Positions 1-8,184 are shown, counted from the stretch's first letter. The stretch is DNA of 64,000 nucleotides from Stakelama marina (GCF_018122655.1 NZ_JAGRQC010000004.1:434001-498000), one strand, 5' to 3'. The notes: generated from the letters alone by a model not told the origin. Program-made: numbers and translations.

Positions 1-30
1 GCGGGCGGCTCCAAGCCTGCGAACGACTGA
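1..30 (+). CDS. yajC: YajC C-terminus (partial)
   Basis: The first ten codons of the window read AGGSKPAND followed by TGA at 28-30, in a frame open from the window edge. The stop shares its last base with the secD start codon. YajC, a small single-span partner of the SecDF translocase, is the usual gene just before secD, so this is inferred to be its hydrophilic tail. The assignment rests on position; the fragment itself is too short to identify. Confidence 0.6.
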   Translation, partial: AGGSKPAND

Positions 31-1622
31 TGCTGGATTTCCCGCGCTGGAAGATCTGGATGGTCTTCGTGACGATTATCGTCGCGATCGTCCTCGCCAT
101 TCCCAGCTTCGTACCGCAGACCGCCCGTTCCAAATGGCCGTCCTGGATTCCGACGCCGTCGGTCAATCTCGGGCTCGACCTTGCCGGCGGCAGCTATATC
201 CTGCTCGAAGGCGATACCAAGCAGCTTGCCAGCGACCGGCTGGAGCAGATGCGCGACACCGTCGCCAACGAGATGCGGGCGAGCCCGCGTATCGCCATCG
301 GCGACATCTCGACGCGCGGAGGCCGGGTCAGCTTCATGGTGCGAGACGCGAGCCAGGTCGATGCCGCGCGCGAACGCCTGCTGAAGGTCACGGGCAGCGG
401 CGCCGGGCTTTCCGGTCAGCGCGAATGGGACGTTCAGGTCGTCGATTCGACGCGTTTCGTCATCACGCCGACCCAGGCGGGCAACAGCGACGCGCTGGAC
501 CGCGCGATGAAGGATGCGCGAGAGGTCGTCAGCCGCCGCATCAACGCGCTCGGCACGCGCGAACCGACCATCGTCCGTCAGGGCAATGACCGGATCGTCG
601 TCCAGGTGCCGGGCCTGCAGAACCCCAAGGCGCTGAAGGATCTGCTCGGCAAGACCGCCAAGCTTGAATTCAAGATGGTCGACGAAAATGCCGATCCTGC
701 GCAGGTCGCCAAAGGCAATGCGCCGATCGGCGATGTCGTGCTGCCCTATCCGAGTGCCGGCCAGAATATCGCGCTCAAGCGTTCGACCCTGATTTCGGGC
801 GACATGCTGACCGATGCGCGGCAGGAATTCAGCCAGCAGACCGGCCAGCCGATCGTGACGATGAAGTTCGACGCGCAGGGCGGCCGCCGCTTTGCGCGCG
901 CGACACAGGAAAATGTCGGCAAGCGCTTTGCGATCATCGTCGACAATGTCGTGATCTCCGCGCCCGTCATCAATCAGCAGATTCTGGGCGGAAGCGCGAT
1001 GATCGAAGGTGGATTCACCGTCGATTCGGCCAACGAACTCGCGATCGCACTGCGGTCGGGCAAGCTGCCCATCGCGCTCAACGTCATCGACCAGTCGACG
1101 ATCAGCCCCGAACTCGGCATCGATTCGCAGCAGAAGGGCGCGCTTGCCGCCGGGCTCGCGACGATTCTGGTGATCGCGTTCATGCTGATCACCTATTTCC
1201 GGTTCGGCGTGTACGCGACGATCGCGCTGATCGTGAACATCCTGATGATTCTGGGGATCATGGCGCTGTTCAACGCGACGCTGACGCTGCCCGGCATCGC
1301 GGGTTTCGTGCTGACGATCGGTGCGGCCGTCGACGCCAACGTGCTGATCAACGAACGCATTCGCGAGGAACAGCGGCGCGGTCGGTCGATCATCCAGTCG
1401 GTCGAGGTCGGCTATAAGGAAGCCAGCCGCGCGATCTTCGACGCCAACATCACCAACGTGATCGCGGCGTTCATCATGTTCATCTTCGGCTCCGGCCCGG
1501 TGCGCGGCTTTGCCGTCGTGCTGACCATCGGTATCGTGACGAGCGTTTTCACCGCCGTCACCTTCACCCGCCTGATGGTCGCCGAGTGGCTGAAAAAACG
1601 CCCGCGCGAGCTGGTGATCTGA
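30..1622 (+). CDS. secD: Protein translocase subunit SecD
   Basis: SecD is the inner-membrane RND-type subunit that with SecF uses proton motive force to pull exported proteins out of the SecYEG channel on the periplasmic side. The 530-aa protein has an N-terminal membrane segment (about residues 10-28), the family motif LGLDLAGGSYILLE near residue 47, a large periplasmic domain, and a C-terminal block of membrane helices from about residue 365 containing AAVDANVLINERIREE near 432-447. Length is normal for the family. The ATG overlaps the preceding stop by one base, and secF follows after 7 bases, so the genes are translationally coupled in one operon. Confidence 0.97.
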   Translation: MLDFPRWKIWMVFVTIIVAIVLAIPSFVPQTARSKWPSWIPTPSVNLGLDLAGGSYILLEGDTKQLASDRLEQMRDTVANEMRASPRIAIGDISTRGGRVSFMVRDASQVDAARERLLKVTGSGAGLSGQREWDVQVVDSTRFVITPTQAGNSDALDRAMKDAREVVSRRINALGTREPTIVRQGNDRIVVQVPGLQNPKALKDLLGKTAKLEFKMVDENADPAQVAKGNAPIGDVVLPYPSAGQNIALKRSTLISGDMLTDARQEFSQQTGQPIVTMKFDAQGGRRFARATQENVGKRFAIIVDNVVISAPVINQQILGGSAMIEGGFTVDSANELAIALRSGKLPIALNVIDQSTISPELGIDSQQKGALAAGLATILVIAFMLITYFRFGVYATIALIVNILMILGIMALFNATLTLPGIAGFVLTIGAAVDANVLINERIREEQRRGRSIIQSVEVGYKEASRAIFDANITNVIAAFIMFIFGSGPVRGFAVVLTIGIVTSVFTAVTFTRLMVAEWLKKRPRELVI

Positions 1623-1629
1623 GGTAATC

Positions 1630-2601
1630 ATGCGACCGCTCAAACTCGTACCCGACCATACCAACATCGATTTCCTGCGGGTCCGCCATATCGCGGCCGT
1701 GATATCGATCGCGCTCATCATCGCGTCGATCGCGCTGGTCGCGATGCGCGGCCTCAACTTCGGCATCGACTTCGAAGGCGGCCAGATGGCCCGCGTGACC
1801 TTCGCCAAGAAGGTCCCGCTCGAAGATCTGCGCAAGCGCGTGAACGGGCTCAATCTCGGCGAAGCGTCGATTCAGGAATTCGGCAATACCAACGAAGTTT
1901 CGATCCGCCTGCCGGTGCCCAAGGGCAGCGATGCCGCGGCAAGCAAGGCCGCGACCCAGCTTCGCCAGCTGATCGAAACCAACTATCCCGGCGCGCAGGT
2001 CGGCTCGATCAGCGCGGTTTCGGGCAAGGTGTCGAACGAACTGTTCCGCAAGGGCGCGATCTCGCTCGCGCTCGCGATGGCGGCGATCTCGCTCTACATC
2101 TGGATCCGGTTCGAATGGCAGTTCGGTATCGGCGCGCTGTTCTCGCTGTTCCACGACGTGGTGCTGACGCTTGGATTCTTCGCGCTGACTCAGCTCGAGT
2201 TCAACCTGAACATCATCGCGGCGATCCTGACGATCATCGGCTATTCGCTGAACGACACGATCGTCGTCTACGACCGTGTTCGCGAAAACCTGCGAAAATA
2301 CCGCAAGATGGACATCACGCCGCTCCTCAACCTGTCGGCGAACGAGACGCTGGCGCGCACGATCGTTACCTCGCTGACGCTCATCATCGCGCTGACGACG
2401 CTGGTGCTGCTGGGGCCGGAAGTCATTTTCGGATTTTCCTCGGCGATGCTGCTCGGCATCGTGATCGGCACCTATTCGTCGATCTACATCGCCAACCCCA
2501 TCCTGATCTGGCTGAAGGTCGGCACGCACAGCTTCGTGCCGACAGAGGCCAAGAGCGGCATGGAAGGGGCCGAGCGCGTCGGGAGCAAGGAGCTTCCCTG
2601 A
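1630..2601 (+). CDS. secF: Protein translocase subunit SecF
   Basis: SecF is the second RND-type subunit of the SecDF export motor. The 323-aa protein shows a first membrane span at about residues 18-38, the motif FGIDFEGGQ near 42-50, a short periplasmic domain, and the C-terminal helices with the diagnostic LNDTIVVYDRVREN near 206-219. The start is supported by a purine-rich GAGGT just upstream. Its stop codon overlaps the next start by one base (TGATG), which places the Mth938-like gene in the same transcript. Confidence 0.97.
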   Translation: MRPLKLVPDHTNIDFLRVRHIAAVISIALIIASIALVAMRGLNFGIDFEGGQMARVTFAKKVPLEDLRKRVNGLNLGEASIQEFGNTNEVSIRLPVPKGSDAAASKAATQLRQLIETNYPGAQVGSISAVSGKVSNELFRKGAISLALAMAAISLYIWIRFEWQFGIGALFSLFHDVVLTLGFFALTQLEFNLNIIAAILTIIGYSLNDTIVVYDRVRENLRKYRKMDITPLLNLSANETLARTIVTSLTLIIALTTLVLLGPEVIFGFSSAMLLGIVIGTYSSIYIANPILIWLKVGTHSFVPTEAKSGMEGAERVGSKELP

Positions 2602-2975
2602 TGCGGCTCGACCGCGAGATGCGCGGTTCGGGGCCGACGATCAGCGGTATCGTCGAGCGGGGTTTCCGTGTCGATGACGGCGTTTACGAAGGGCTGACGA
2701 TTACGCCCGAACGCGCCGATGGCTGGTCGCCGCCGCCGATCGAGGCGCTGGGCGAGCGCGACCTTTCCGCGCTGTTGTCGCTCGATCCGCAACCGGAATT
2801 CATCCTGCTCGGCACCGGCAACGATCTGGTGCGTCCACCGCGCGCGCTGGTCGCCGCGCTGGAGGCGAAGGGGATCGGGATCGAGCCGATGGACAGCCGC
2901 GCCGCCGCGCGCGCCTGGGGCGTTTTGCGCAGCGAACAGCGCTGGGTCGCGGGAGCGCTGTACCCGCTCGATTGA
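2601..2975 (+). CDS. Mth938-like domain (DUF498) protein
   Basis: This 124-aa protein resembles the Mth938-like family, small soluble proteins of unknown biochemical role often found directly behind secDF in alphaproteobacteria. Recognisable features are the central FILLGTGNDLVRPP stretch (a substituted form of the family GTG motif) and the following helix LVAALEAKGIGIEPMDSRAA. The ATG overlaps the secF stop, so it is the last gene of the operon. The family resembles NDUFAF3, a mitochondrial complex I assembly factor, which suggests a membrane-assembly link, but that is inference. Confidence 0.85.
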   Translation: MRLDREMRGSGPTISGIVERGFRVDDGVYEGLTITPERADGWSPPPIEALGERDLSALLSLDPQPEFILLGTGNDLVRPPRALVAALEAKGIGIEPMDSRAAARAWGVLRSEQRWVAGALYPLD

Positions 2976-3005
2976 CGGCGGGCGGACGTGCGCCTCCATG
3001 TCCAG

Positions 3006-3084
3006 CGCTCACCCTGAACCTGTCGAAGGGTGTTTGGGCAGGGCGCCTGTCCGGTGGTGGCTTCGACAAGCTCAGCCTGAGCGC
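3006..3084. repeat. Dispersed palindromic repeat (PVEG/AQPER type)
   Basis: Two inverted, imperfectly matching arms lie between two genes: CGCTCACCCTGAACCTGTC at 3006-3024 (continuing GAAGGG) and, inverted, CTTCGACAAGCTCAGCCTGA at 3061-3080. The arms could fold into one stem. Read through, they encode the peptides HPEPVEG and LRQAQPER, which I recognise as the signature of a repeat scattered through many sphingomonad genomes. It sits 31 bases after the Mth938-like gene and may act as its transcript end. Confidence 0.75.
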
Positions 3085-3105
3085 GGGCTTTGCGGACGCT
3101 CAGCT

Positions 3106-4278
3106 CTAACGATGGTCACCGACGATCCCGGCCAGATGATCGTACAGCGCGGCGGTATTGGCTTCCCAGGTGAAACGCTCCGCCGCCCGCCGGACGGTGT
3201 CGGCGGCGGGGGGGGCTTCAAGAAGATCGGCGATGGCTGCGGCGAAGGCTTCCGGCGCTCTGGCGGCGATGCGTCCGGCGGTATCGTCGCACACGACCTC
3301 GCGCGCGCCGCCGGCATCGGTGATGACGATTGGCGTTCCGCTCGCCAGCGATTCTACCCAGGCATTGGCCAGTCCCTCCGACGCGGAGGCGAGCGCCATG
3401 ACATCGGCCGCGGCGAGGAGCGGCGGAAGGTCGTCATGCGCGACCGAGCCGAGCAGACGAACGCGGCCCTGAAGGTCAAGCCTTTCGATCTGCGCTTCAA
3501 GCTGTCCGCGCTGGTCGCCCTCTCCGGCGATCACGAGCTGAGCATCGGGAAGGTGGCGCACCGCGTCGATGACGATGTCATGGCCCTTGCGCGCTATCAG
3601 CGCACCGACCGACACGATCAGCGGTCCCGACAGGCCGAGCCGCGCTCGCGCTTCGCTGCGGCTGACAGTCCCGAACCGCCGATGATCGACGCCGGTATTG
3701 TGGACGCGAATCCGATCGGGGGGCAACCCGATCGCCGCCATGTCGTCGGCCATCGATTGCGACACGGCGAGCAGCCCGTCGGCACTCCTCCCGGCGCGGA
3801 GCACCTGTTTTGCGGTTGCCGGGTTGTGCCCCCAATGATGGACATCGGCACCGCGCGCCTTGATCGAAACCGGCACGCCGTAGCGCCGGCCAAGCGCCGT
3901 TGCGGCGGGACCGTCGGGAAAGAAGAATTCGGCGTCGATGATATCGAACGCGAAATCGTGGCGCAGTTCATCGAGCAGCGGGGCGACCGCTCGGGCGAGC
4001 ATATCGCCATGCCAGCGTCCGCCAGTGCCAGGCAGATTGGCGAAGCGTGGGCGATGGCAGTCGACGCCTTTCCAGTCCTCGCGCTCGGGAAGTTCAGCAA
4101 GGGCGGAATAGCGCGACAGGCGTGATAGCGGGAAGGGCGGAAGGCCGCGGGGGGCGACGATCTTCAGCTCGACATCGGGATGCGCTGCAAGACCGAGCGT
4201 CTGGCGCTCGACGAAAATGCCGAAATTGGGGCGCGACGCATCGGGAAAGAGCGTCGAAAGCGTGAGTATGCGCAGCAT
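3106..4278 (-). CDS. Glycosyltransferase family 4
   Basis: A 390-aa GT-B fold retaining glycosyltransferase expected to move a sugar from a nucleotide donor to a surface glycan or lipid-linked precursor in the cytoplasm. The N-terminal domain begins MLRILTLSTLFPDASRPNFG, with VERQ near residue 24. The C-terminal donor domain holds ISVGALIARKGHD-like sequence (VSVGALIARKGHD here) and the EGLANAWVESLASGTP motif near 298-313, which contains the usual E-x7-E pair. It stands alone, on the strand opposite to secDF. Acceptor and sugar are not predictable. It does not show the features of the exosortase-linked transferase at 28800. Confidence 0.88.
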   Translation of the reverse strand: MLRILTLSTLFPDASRPNFGIFVERQTLGLAAHPDVELKIVAPRGLPPFPLSRLSRYSALAELPEREDWKGVDCHRPRFANLPGTGGRWHGDMLARAVAPLLDELRHDFAFDIIDAEFFFPDGPAATALGRRYGVPVSIKARGADVHHWGHNPATAKQVLRAGRSADGLLAVSQSMADDMAAIGLPPDRIRVHNTGVDHRRFGTVSRSEARARLGLSGPLIVSVGALIARKGHDIVIDAVRHLPDAQLVIAGEGDQRGQLEAQIERLDLQGRVRLLGSVAHDDLPPLLAAADVMALASASEGLANAWVESLASGTPIVITDAGGAREVVCDDTAGRIAARAPEAFAAAIADLLEAPPAADTVRRAAERFTWEANTAALYDHLAGIVGDHR

Positions 4279-4327
4279 CCCACCGCCTTATCAGCAGTGG
4301 GTTAATGCTGCGCTTACTCTCGCGGGT

Positions 4328-4753
4328 TCAGCCGAGTTTGTGCTCGAGCGTGATTTCCGCGTTCAGAAGTTTCGAAATCGGGCAGTTCGCCTTGGCGCCG
4401 TTGGCAAGCTCGGCGAATTTGTCGGCGTCGATGCCCTCGACCTTGCCGGTCAGGGTCAGGTCGGAACGGCTGACCTTGAAGCCGTCGCCGTCCTTTTCGA
4501 GCGTGACCTTCGCGGTCGTTTCCAGCGTCCCTGTGTCATAGCCCTCCTTCGCCAACGCGAAGCTGAGCGCCATGGTGAAGCAGCTGGCATGCGCTGCCGC
4601 GATCAACTCTTCGGGATTGGTACCCGGCTCGTCTTCGAACCGGGTACCGAAACCATAGGGCTGATCGGACAGCACGCCCGACTGGGTCGAAATGTGACCC
4701 TTGCCGTCCTTGCCAAGGCCGTCATAGCGGGCGGATGCTGTCCGGGTCGTCAT
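4328..4753 (-). CDS. OsmC family peroxiredoxin
   Basis: OsmC proteins reduce organic hydroperoxides through two cysteines. In this 141-aa protein they are Cys58 (AAAHASCFTMAL) and Cys124 (GAKANCPISKLL), both in the usual context, and the length is typical. I chose the ATG at 4753 because the product then begins MTTRTASARYDG; longer reading upstream runs into the next gene. The upstream gene ends one base away (4755), so the two may be cotranscribed. The protein is likely cytoplasmic and stress-related. Confidence 0.92.
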   Translation of the reverse strand: MTTRTASARYDGLGKDGKGHISTQSGVLSDQPYGFGTRFEDEPGTNPEELIAAAHASCFTMALSFALAKEGYDTGTLETTAKVTLEKDGDGFKVSRSDLTLTGKVEGIDADKFAELANGAKANCPISKLLNAEITLEHKLG

Positions 4754-4754
4754 A

Positions 4755-5126
4755 TCAGCGACGCGTCGCGCACTTGACGTCGCCCTTGTCGACCTGTTGG
4801 CCGATGATCGCACCGGCGCCAGCGCCGATGATCGTGCCGAGCGTCTTCGAACCGCCCGGGGCGATGATGTTGCCGAGGACACCGCCGCCGATACCGCCGA
4901 CGATCGCACCGGTCGTGCCGTCATCGCGCTTGCAGTAATAGCGACCGTCCGAACCGCGATAGATCGTGTCGTTACGGCCCATCGTGTAATAGTTATACTG
5001 GCTGGCCGGATACTGGCTCGAATAGCCGTTGCTGGCATAGGCGGGCTGTCCGCCAAGCCCGTACTGGCTGCATGCGCCAAGCGGCAGCATAGCGGCGGCG
5101 CCGATCATGATGGCAAGCTTCTTCAT
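4755..5126 (-). CDS. Glycine-zipper outer-membrane lipoprotein
   Basis: A 123-aa envelope protein with a lipoprotein signal: lipobox LGAC at residues 16-19, lipidated Cys19. A Tyr/Ser/Gln-rich linker follows, then a short DGRYYCKRDDGTTG motif (about 62-75) and a glycine-zipper membrane hairpin, GAIVGGIGGGVLGNI and GTIIGAGAGAIIG. This layout matches glycine-zipper 2TM proteins such as the SlyB/RcnB-adjacent group, thought to stabilise the envelope. It shares the DGR-C-DGTTG-zipper block with the next gene, so the two look like a tandem pair. Confidence 0.8.
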   Translation of the reverse strand: MKKLAIMIGAAAMLPLGACSQYGLGGQPAYASNGYSSQYPASQYNYYTMGRNDTIYRGSDGRYYCKRDDGTTGAIVGGIGGGVLGNIIAPGGSKTLGTIIGAGAGAIIGQQVDKGDVKCATRR

Positions 5127-5189
5127 AATATGTCTCCTCGATAGATGTTCTTGAAGTTCCGGCGGAGTACTGCCGCCGCTCAGGGCGTA

Positions 5190-5510
5190 TTATTTGCAGC
5201 GTTTCGAACTGCGTTCGATCGCTCGTCCGGCAACCGCGCCAGCCGCTGCGCCGAGCAGCGTTCCGGCGGTGCGATCGCCATGCGTGTCGATGGTCCGGCC
5301 GACCAGCGCGCCGGCGACACCGCCGATCACCAGTCCTGTCGTTCCGTCGGGCTTGCGGCAGTGAAGACGGCCGTCGCGGCCGCGCCATTCCTTGTAACGA
5401 TAATGCTCGTGGTGCCGCTGCGGGGCGGCTTCGGCGCTTGTCGTCGGCAGCGCCATGCTGGCGGGAACCGCCAGCGACGTTGCCGCAAGGGCCATGACAA
5501 AGCTACGCAT
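5190..5510 (-). CDS. Secreted glycine-zipper protein
   Basis: A 106-aa protein with a cleavable-type signal peptide (about residues 1-29, ending SAEAA) and no lipobox cysteine. It carries the block WRGRDGRLHCRKPDGTTG (about 42-59) followed by glycine-zipper segments LVIGGVAGALVG and GTLLGAAAGAVAG. The order and spacing match the neighbouring lipoprotein at 4755, so it is inferred to be a paralogue placed in the periplasm or outer membrane. I chose ATG at 5510 because it gives the clean signal peptide; longer reading adds low-complexity sequence. Confidence 0.78.
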   Translation of the reverse strand: MRSFVMALAATSLAVPASMALPTTSAEAAPQRHHEHYRYKEWRGRDGRLHCRKPDGTTGLVIGGVAGALVGRTIDTHGDRTAGTLLGAAAGAVAGRAIERSSKRCK

Positions 5511-5647
5511 TCCACACTCCGTTTCGTCGAACGTGGTCCCTGAACGTGCCGAGGCGGCGCAGAGTTTCATGAACGAAACGACAGGAAGCGGTCGCTGGCG
5601 GTAAAACGACCGGAAACCGCGCTTAAATTTTGAGGAAACAACGACAG

Positions 5648-6076
5648 ATGCCCGATATCGAAGCGATCGTTGCCCAGCTTGGTCTTGCTCCGCACCCCGA
5701 AGGAGGGTGGTACCGGGAGACATGGCGCGCACCGGCGCGGGAGGGAGACCGTTCGGCGGGCACGGCGATCCTGTTCGCGCTCGATGCGGAAAAACCCTCG
5801 CACTGGCACCGCGTCGACGCGACCGAGCTGTGGTTCTGGCACGCGGGCGCACCGCTCGACCTGCATATCGCTGCGGATGATCGCGGCCCGGTGCGAACGA
5901 CACGGCTTGGCCCGGCGGATGTCAGCGGCTATGCGGCGCAGGGAATCGTGCCCGCCGGCAACTGGCAGGCGGCAGAGGCAATCGGGGGATGGACGCTCGT
6001 CAGTTGTGTCGTCGTACCCGGCTTCGACTTTTCCGGATTTGAACTCGCGCCACCCGACTGGACGCCGGGGCGCTGA
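5648..6076 (+). CDS. Cupin family protein (DUF985)
   Basis: A 142-aa single-domain cupin. The N-terminal LGLAPHPEGGWYRETWRA, the SHWHRVDATELWFWHAGAPL segment (metal-type histidines near residues 53-55, and the W-W-H core) and the closing CVVVPGFDFSGFEL are the family hallmarks. Function is unknown; relatives have been called epimerase-like or sugar-binding. ATG at 5648 is preferred over an upstream TTG because GAGGAA lies about 10 bases before it. The gene is divergent from the glycine-zipper pair. Confidence 0.85.
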   Translation: MPDIEAIVAQLGLAPHPEGGWYRETWRAPAREGDRSAGTAILFALDAEKPSHWHRVDATELWFWHAGAPLDLHIAADDRGPVRTTRLGPADVSGYAAQGIVPAGNWQAAEAIGGWTLVSCVVVPGFDFSGFELAPPDWTPGR

Positions 6077-6189
6077 GTTACCCACGATATCCACGTTATC
6101 AACAGGGTCGGCCGTGCATTTAACGCTTTGTGCGACTCGGATTCGGTGACACCATCCTTCCTGTAGCCGGACGGATCGGAAGCAAGAAA

Positions 6190-6658
6190 TTGCTGAAGAA
6201 ACAGAAGGTTACGACGCCAAGGTGATATGCTGGTGCCTTTTGGAAACCGCAGATCGCCGAAAGCGAGAGCCATCGGAACGCCCGGTGAGGCGTGGTCGCT
6301 GCTTCGGCTGCGGGCACGAGTAACCGACACGCGAAAATGGCTCGCAGGCATCATGAAGTTCTTCGGATCGGAATGGTGTCGATCGAAGGAAGAAGCGCGA
6401 CCGTCTTCGGATGGAAACGCGATCGGAATTCGATCCGGCGGAGTTCGGACTTCGGTTCGGACGAAGCAGGCCGCCGTGGCCGGGACGCCGTTCCTTCGGG
6501 AACTGGTTTCCGGCCCGGGGGCCGACGCAAGGTCCGATGCCGCTTGCCGGCGCGGGCCGAGCGATGCCGCCGAAACCATGCGTCTGCGCTTCGTTCGCGA
6601 TGCGGGATGCAAAGGTCCGGCGACATAGGGGGCTGGCAGCGATGCCGGCCCCCTTTTT
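6190..6658 (+). ncRNA. Candidate structured RNA in a 633-bp gene-free stretch
   Basis: No reading frame between 6077 and 6709 is convincing on either strand. The + strand shows nested helices: GGCCGGGA (6478-6485) pairs with TTCCGGCC (6508-6515) around a perfect GTTCC-TTCG-GGAAC hairpin (6490-6503). The outer stem includes a G-U pair that would be lost on the other strand. A second UUCG-capped stem, CGTC-TTCG-GATG, is near 6402, and CGCC/GGCG bracket a loop near 6288. A strong terminator closes the region. The motifs of RNase P, tmRNA and 4.5S RNA are absent. An arginine-rich frame (6227-6628) with a weak AAGG signal cannot be excluded. The 5' end given is a guess. Confidence 0.4.
6628..6658 (+). 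terminator. Rho-independent terminator
   Basis: An 11-bp stem (GGGGGCTGGCA at 6628-6638 with TGCCGGCCCCC at 6643-6653, one G-U pair) has a GCGA loop and is followed by TTTTT at 6654-6658. It is oriented for the + strand, where no confident gene precedes it; the gene on the other side (6710) is on the opposite strand. It is the main evidence that something is transcribed upstream. Confidence 0.85.
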
Positions 6659-6709
6659 ACGCCCTCCACTTTACGTTCCCCGTTTTACGTCCGCTGCCGT
6701 GCCGAGGCT

Positions 6710-7261
6710 TTATCCGGCGGCTGCCGCCGGTTCGAGCGCGTACCGGGCGATCGCCTCATAGGTCGCGCCGTCGCTGCCCAGCGTGCTGCGGAAAAGCAGG
6801 AAATGCGTGAAACGGTACGGAGGCGATGCGAGCCTGGCCTGATCGGCCAGAAACCGGTCGATCGCCCCCGAGCTTCGATTGAGCCGCGCAAGCGTGATGT
6901 GCGGCAGATAGGCGCGGCGTTCGGGTGCGAGCCCGGCCCGCACCAGCGCCTGGTCGATCTTCTTGTGCAGCTTTGTGATCTGGTCGTGCGGCGACACGCC
7001 GGCCCAGACCGCCTTGCGCCTGCCGTCCGCGCCAAATGCTCCCACGCCCGACAGGGCCAGATCGAGGCCCGGAAAGCGCACCGAACCGAGCGCCGCCTCG
7101 ACATCTTCGGCAACCGGACGGTCGACATCTCCTATAAAGCGTAGAGTGCAATGAAGCTGTTCGGCCGATTGCCAGCGTGCATTCTCTATCCCGCCCATTG
7201 CGGCGAGGAGCGTGTCGCGCATTTCGGACGGCGGGCGAAGCGCCACAAAGAGACGATGCAT
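6710..7261 (-). CDS. thpR: RNA 2',3'-cyclic phosphodiesterase (2'-5' RNA ligase family)
   Basis: A 183-aa member of the 2H phosphoesterase family. Both catalytic HxTx motifs are present: HCTL at residue 37 and HITL at residue 121, the usual distance apart. The enzyme opens 2',3'-cyclic phosphates on RNA ends and in vitro joins tRNA halves by 2'-5' bonds. The ATG at 7261 gives the standard N-terminus MHRLFVALRPP; an upstream start would add seven unlike residues. The gene is divergent from the BI-1 gene at 7381. Confidence 0.93.
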   Translation of the reverse strand: MHRLFVALRPPSEMRDTLLAAMGGIENARWQSAEQLHCTLRFIGDVDRPVAEDVEAALGSVRFPGLDLALSGVGAFGADGRRKAVWAGVSPHDQITKLHKKIDQALVRAGLAPERRAYLPHITLARLNRSSGAIDRFLADQARLASPPYRFTHFLLFRSTLGSDGATYEAIARYALEPAAAAG

Positions 7262-7380
7262 AATGTGTCCAAGCTTAACCAATCATGGCCGAAATCGCGA
7301 ACCGGTTTTGCTTGAAAATCCGGGCGTGGATAGCGATATTCAAATGCATCCGGCACTGATGTCGGGCAAAGGAGTTCAAG

Positions 7381-8130
7381 ATGGCAAATTGGTCTGATCC
7401 CCGGACGACCGCCGCTAACTATGCGACGGGCGCAGGTACGCGCTCCGACGCGTACGATGCCGGGCTGCGGTCCTATATGCTTTCGGTTTACAACTATATG
7501 GCGTCGGGCGTTTTGCTGACCGGCATCGTCGCCATGCTGATGGTGATGAGCGGCGCGGTGATGTCGCTTATCAACCCGATGACGGGTGCGCCGTCCGGCC
7601 TTGGCTGGATCGTCACCTTCGCGCCGCTGGGTATCGTCTTCGCGATGAGCTTTGGCCAGGGACGCATGCAGACATCGACGCTGCAACTGCTGTTCTGGGG
7701 CTTTGCGGTCCTGATGGGCGCGTCGCTCTCGACGATCTTCCTCGTCTATACCGGCACCTCGATCGCGCAGGCATTCTTCGCGACCGCGGCCGGCTTCGCG
7801 GGTCTCAGCCTTTATGGCTACACCACGAAGAAGGACCTGTCGGGCATGGGCACCTTCCTCATCATGGGTGTGGTCGGCCTGCTCGTCGCGATGATCCTCA
7901 ACATGTTCATCCAGTCGAGCACGATGGGTCTGGTCATCTCGATGCTGGGCGTACTGATCTTCGCCGGGCTGACTGCCTATGACACGCAGAAGATCAAGAG
8001 CATGTACGCGCATGTCGCCGGCACGGACATGATGGGCAAGGTCGTGATCATGGGGGCGCTGAACCTCTATCTCGACTTCATCAACATGTTCCTGTTCCTG
8101 CTTCGCCTGATGGGTAACAACCGCGGCTGA
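7381..8130 (+). CDS. Bax inhibitor-1/YccA family membrane protein
   Basis: A 249-aa integral membrane protein with a hydrophilic N-terminus (about 35 residues) and seven predicted spans, including the family segments LRSYMLSVYNYMASGVLLTG (about 33-52), IFLVYTGTSIAQAFFATAAG and AGLTAYDTQKIKSMY near the C-terminus. BI-1 proteins are pH-sensitive calcium leak channels in characterised cases; in bacteria the family includes YccA, which modulates FtsH. Length is typical. It has its own promoter region of about 100 bases and a downstream terminator at 8155. Confidence 0.93.
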   Translation: MANWSDPRTTAANYATGAGTRSDAYDAGLRSYMLSVYNYMASGVLLTGIVAMLMVMSGAVMSLINPMTGAPSGLGWIVTFAPLGIVFAMSFGQGRMQTSTLQLLFWGFAVLMGASLSTIFLVYTGTSIAQAFFATAAGFAGLSLYGYTTKKDLSGMGTFLIMGVVGLLVAMILNMFIQSSTMGLVISMLGVLIFAGLTAYDTQKIKSMYAHVAGTDMMGKVVIMGALNLYLDFINMFLFLLRLMGNNRG

Positions 8131-8154
8131 GCAACCGAACAGCAACAAGGAACC

Positions 8155-8184
8155 GGCCCGGCGGGGAAACTCGCCGGGCCTTTT
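8155..8184 (+). terminator. Rho-independent terminator after the BI-1 gene
   Basis: A perfect 9-bp stem, GGCCCGGCG at 8155-8163 with CGCCGGGCC at 8172-8180, has an eight-base loop and is followed by TTTT. It lies 24 bases after the BI-1 stop codon. Confidence 0.88.

Noticed and set aside
1564..2529. Long open frame antisense to secF
   Set aside because: An Arg/Asp/Glu-rich translation typical of the opposite strand of a GC-rich gene; secF itself is certain.
6080..6106. Sequence resembling DnaA boxes (TTATCAACA and ATCCACG)
   Set aside because: Only weak single matches to TTATCCACA, no cluster, no AT-rich unwinding stretch, and no dnaA or dnaN nearby, so not an origin.
6227..6628. 133-codon open frame inside the structured region
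   Set aside because: The product is Arg-rich and low in information, third-base GC is lower than in neighbouring genes, and overlapping frames on both strands are also open. A stop right at the terminator and a weak AAGG signal keep it possible, so it is mentioned but not called.
6190..6658. Known housekeeping RNA (RNase P RNA, tmRNA, 4.5S RNA)
   Set aside because: The RNase P GAGGAAAGTCC core, a tmRNA tag frame and an SRP loop were looked for and not found.
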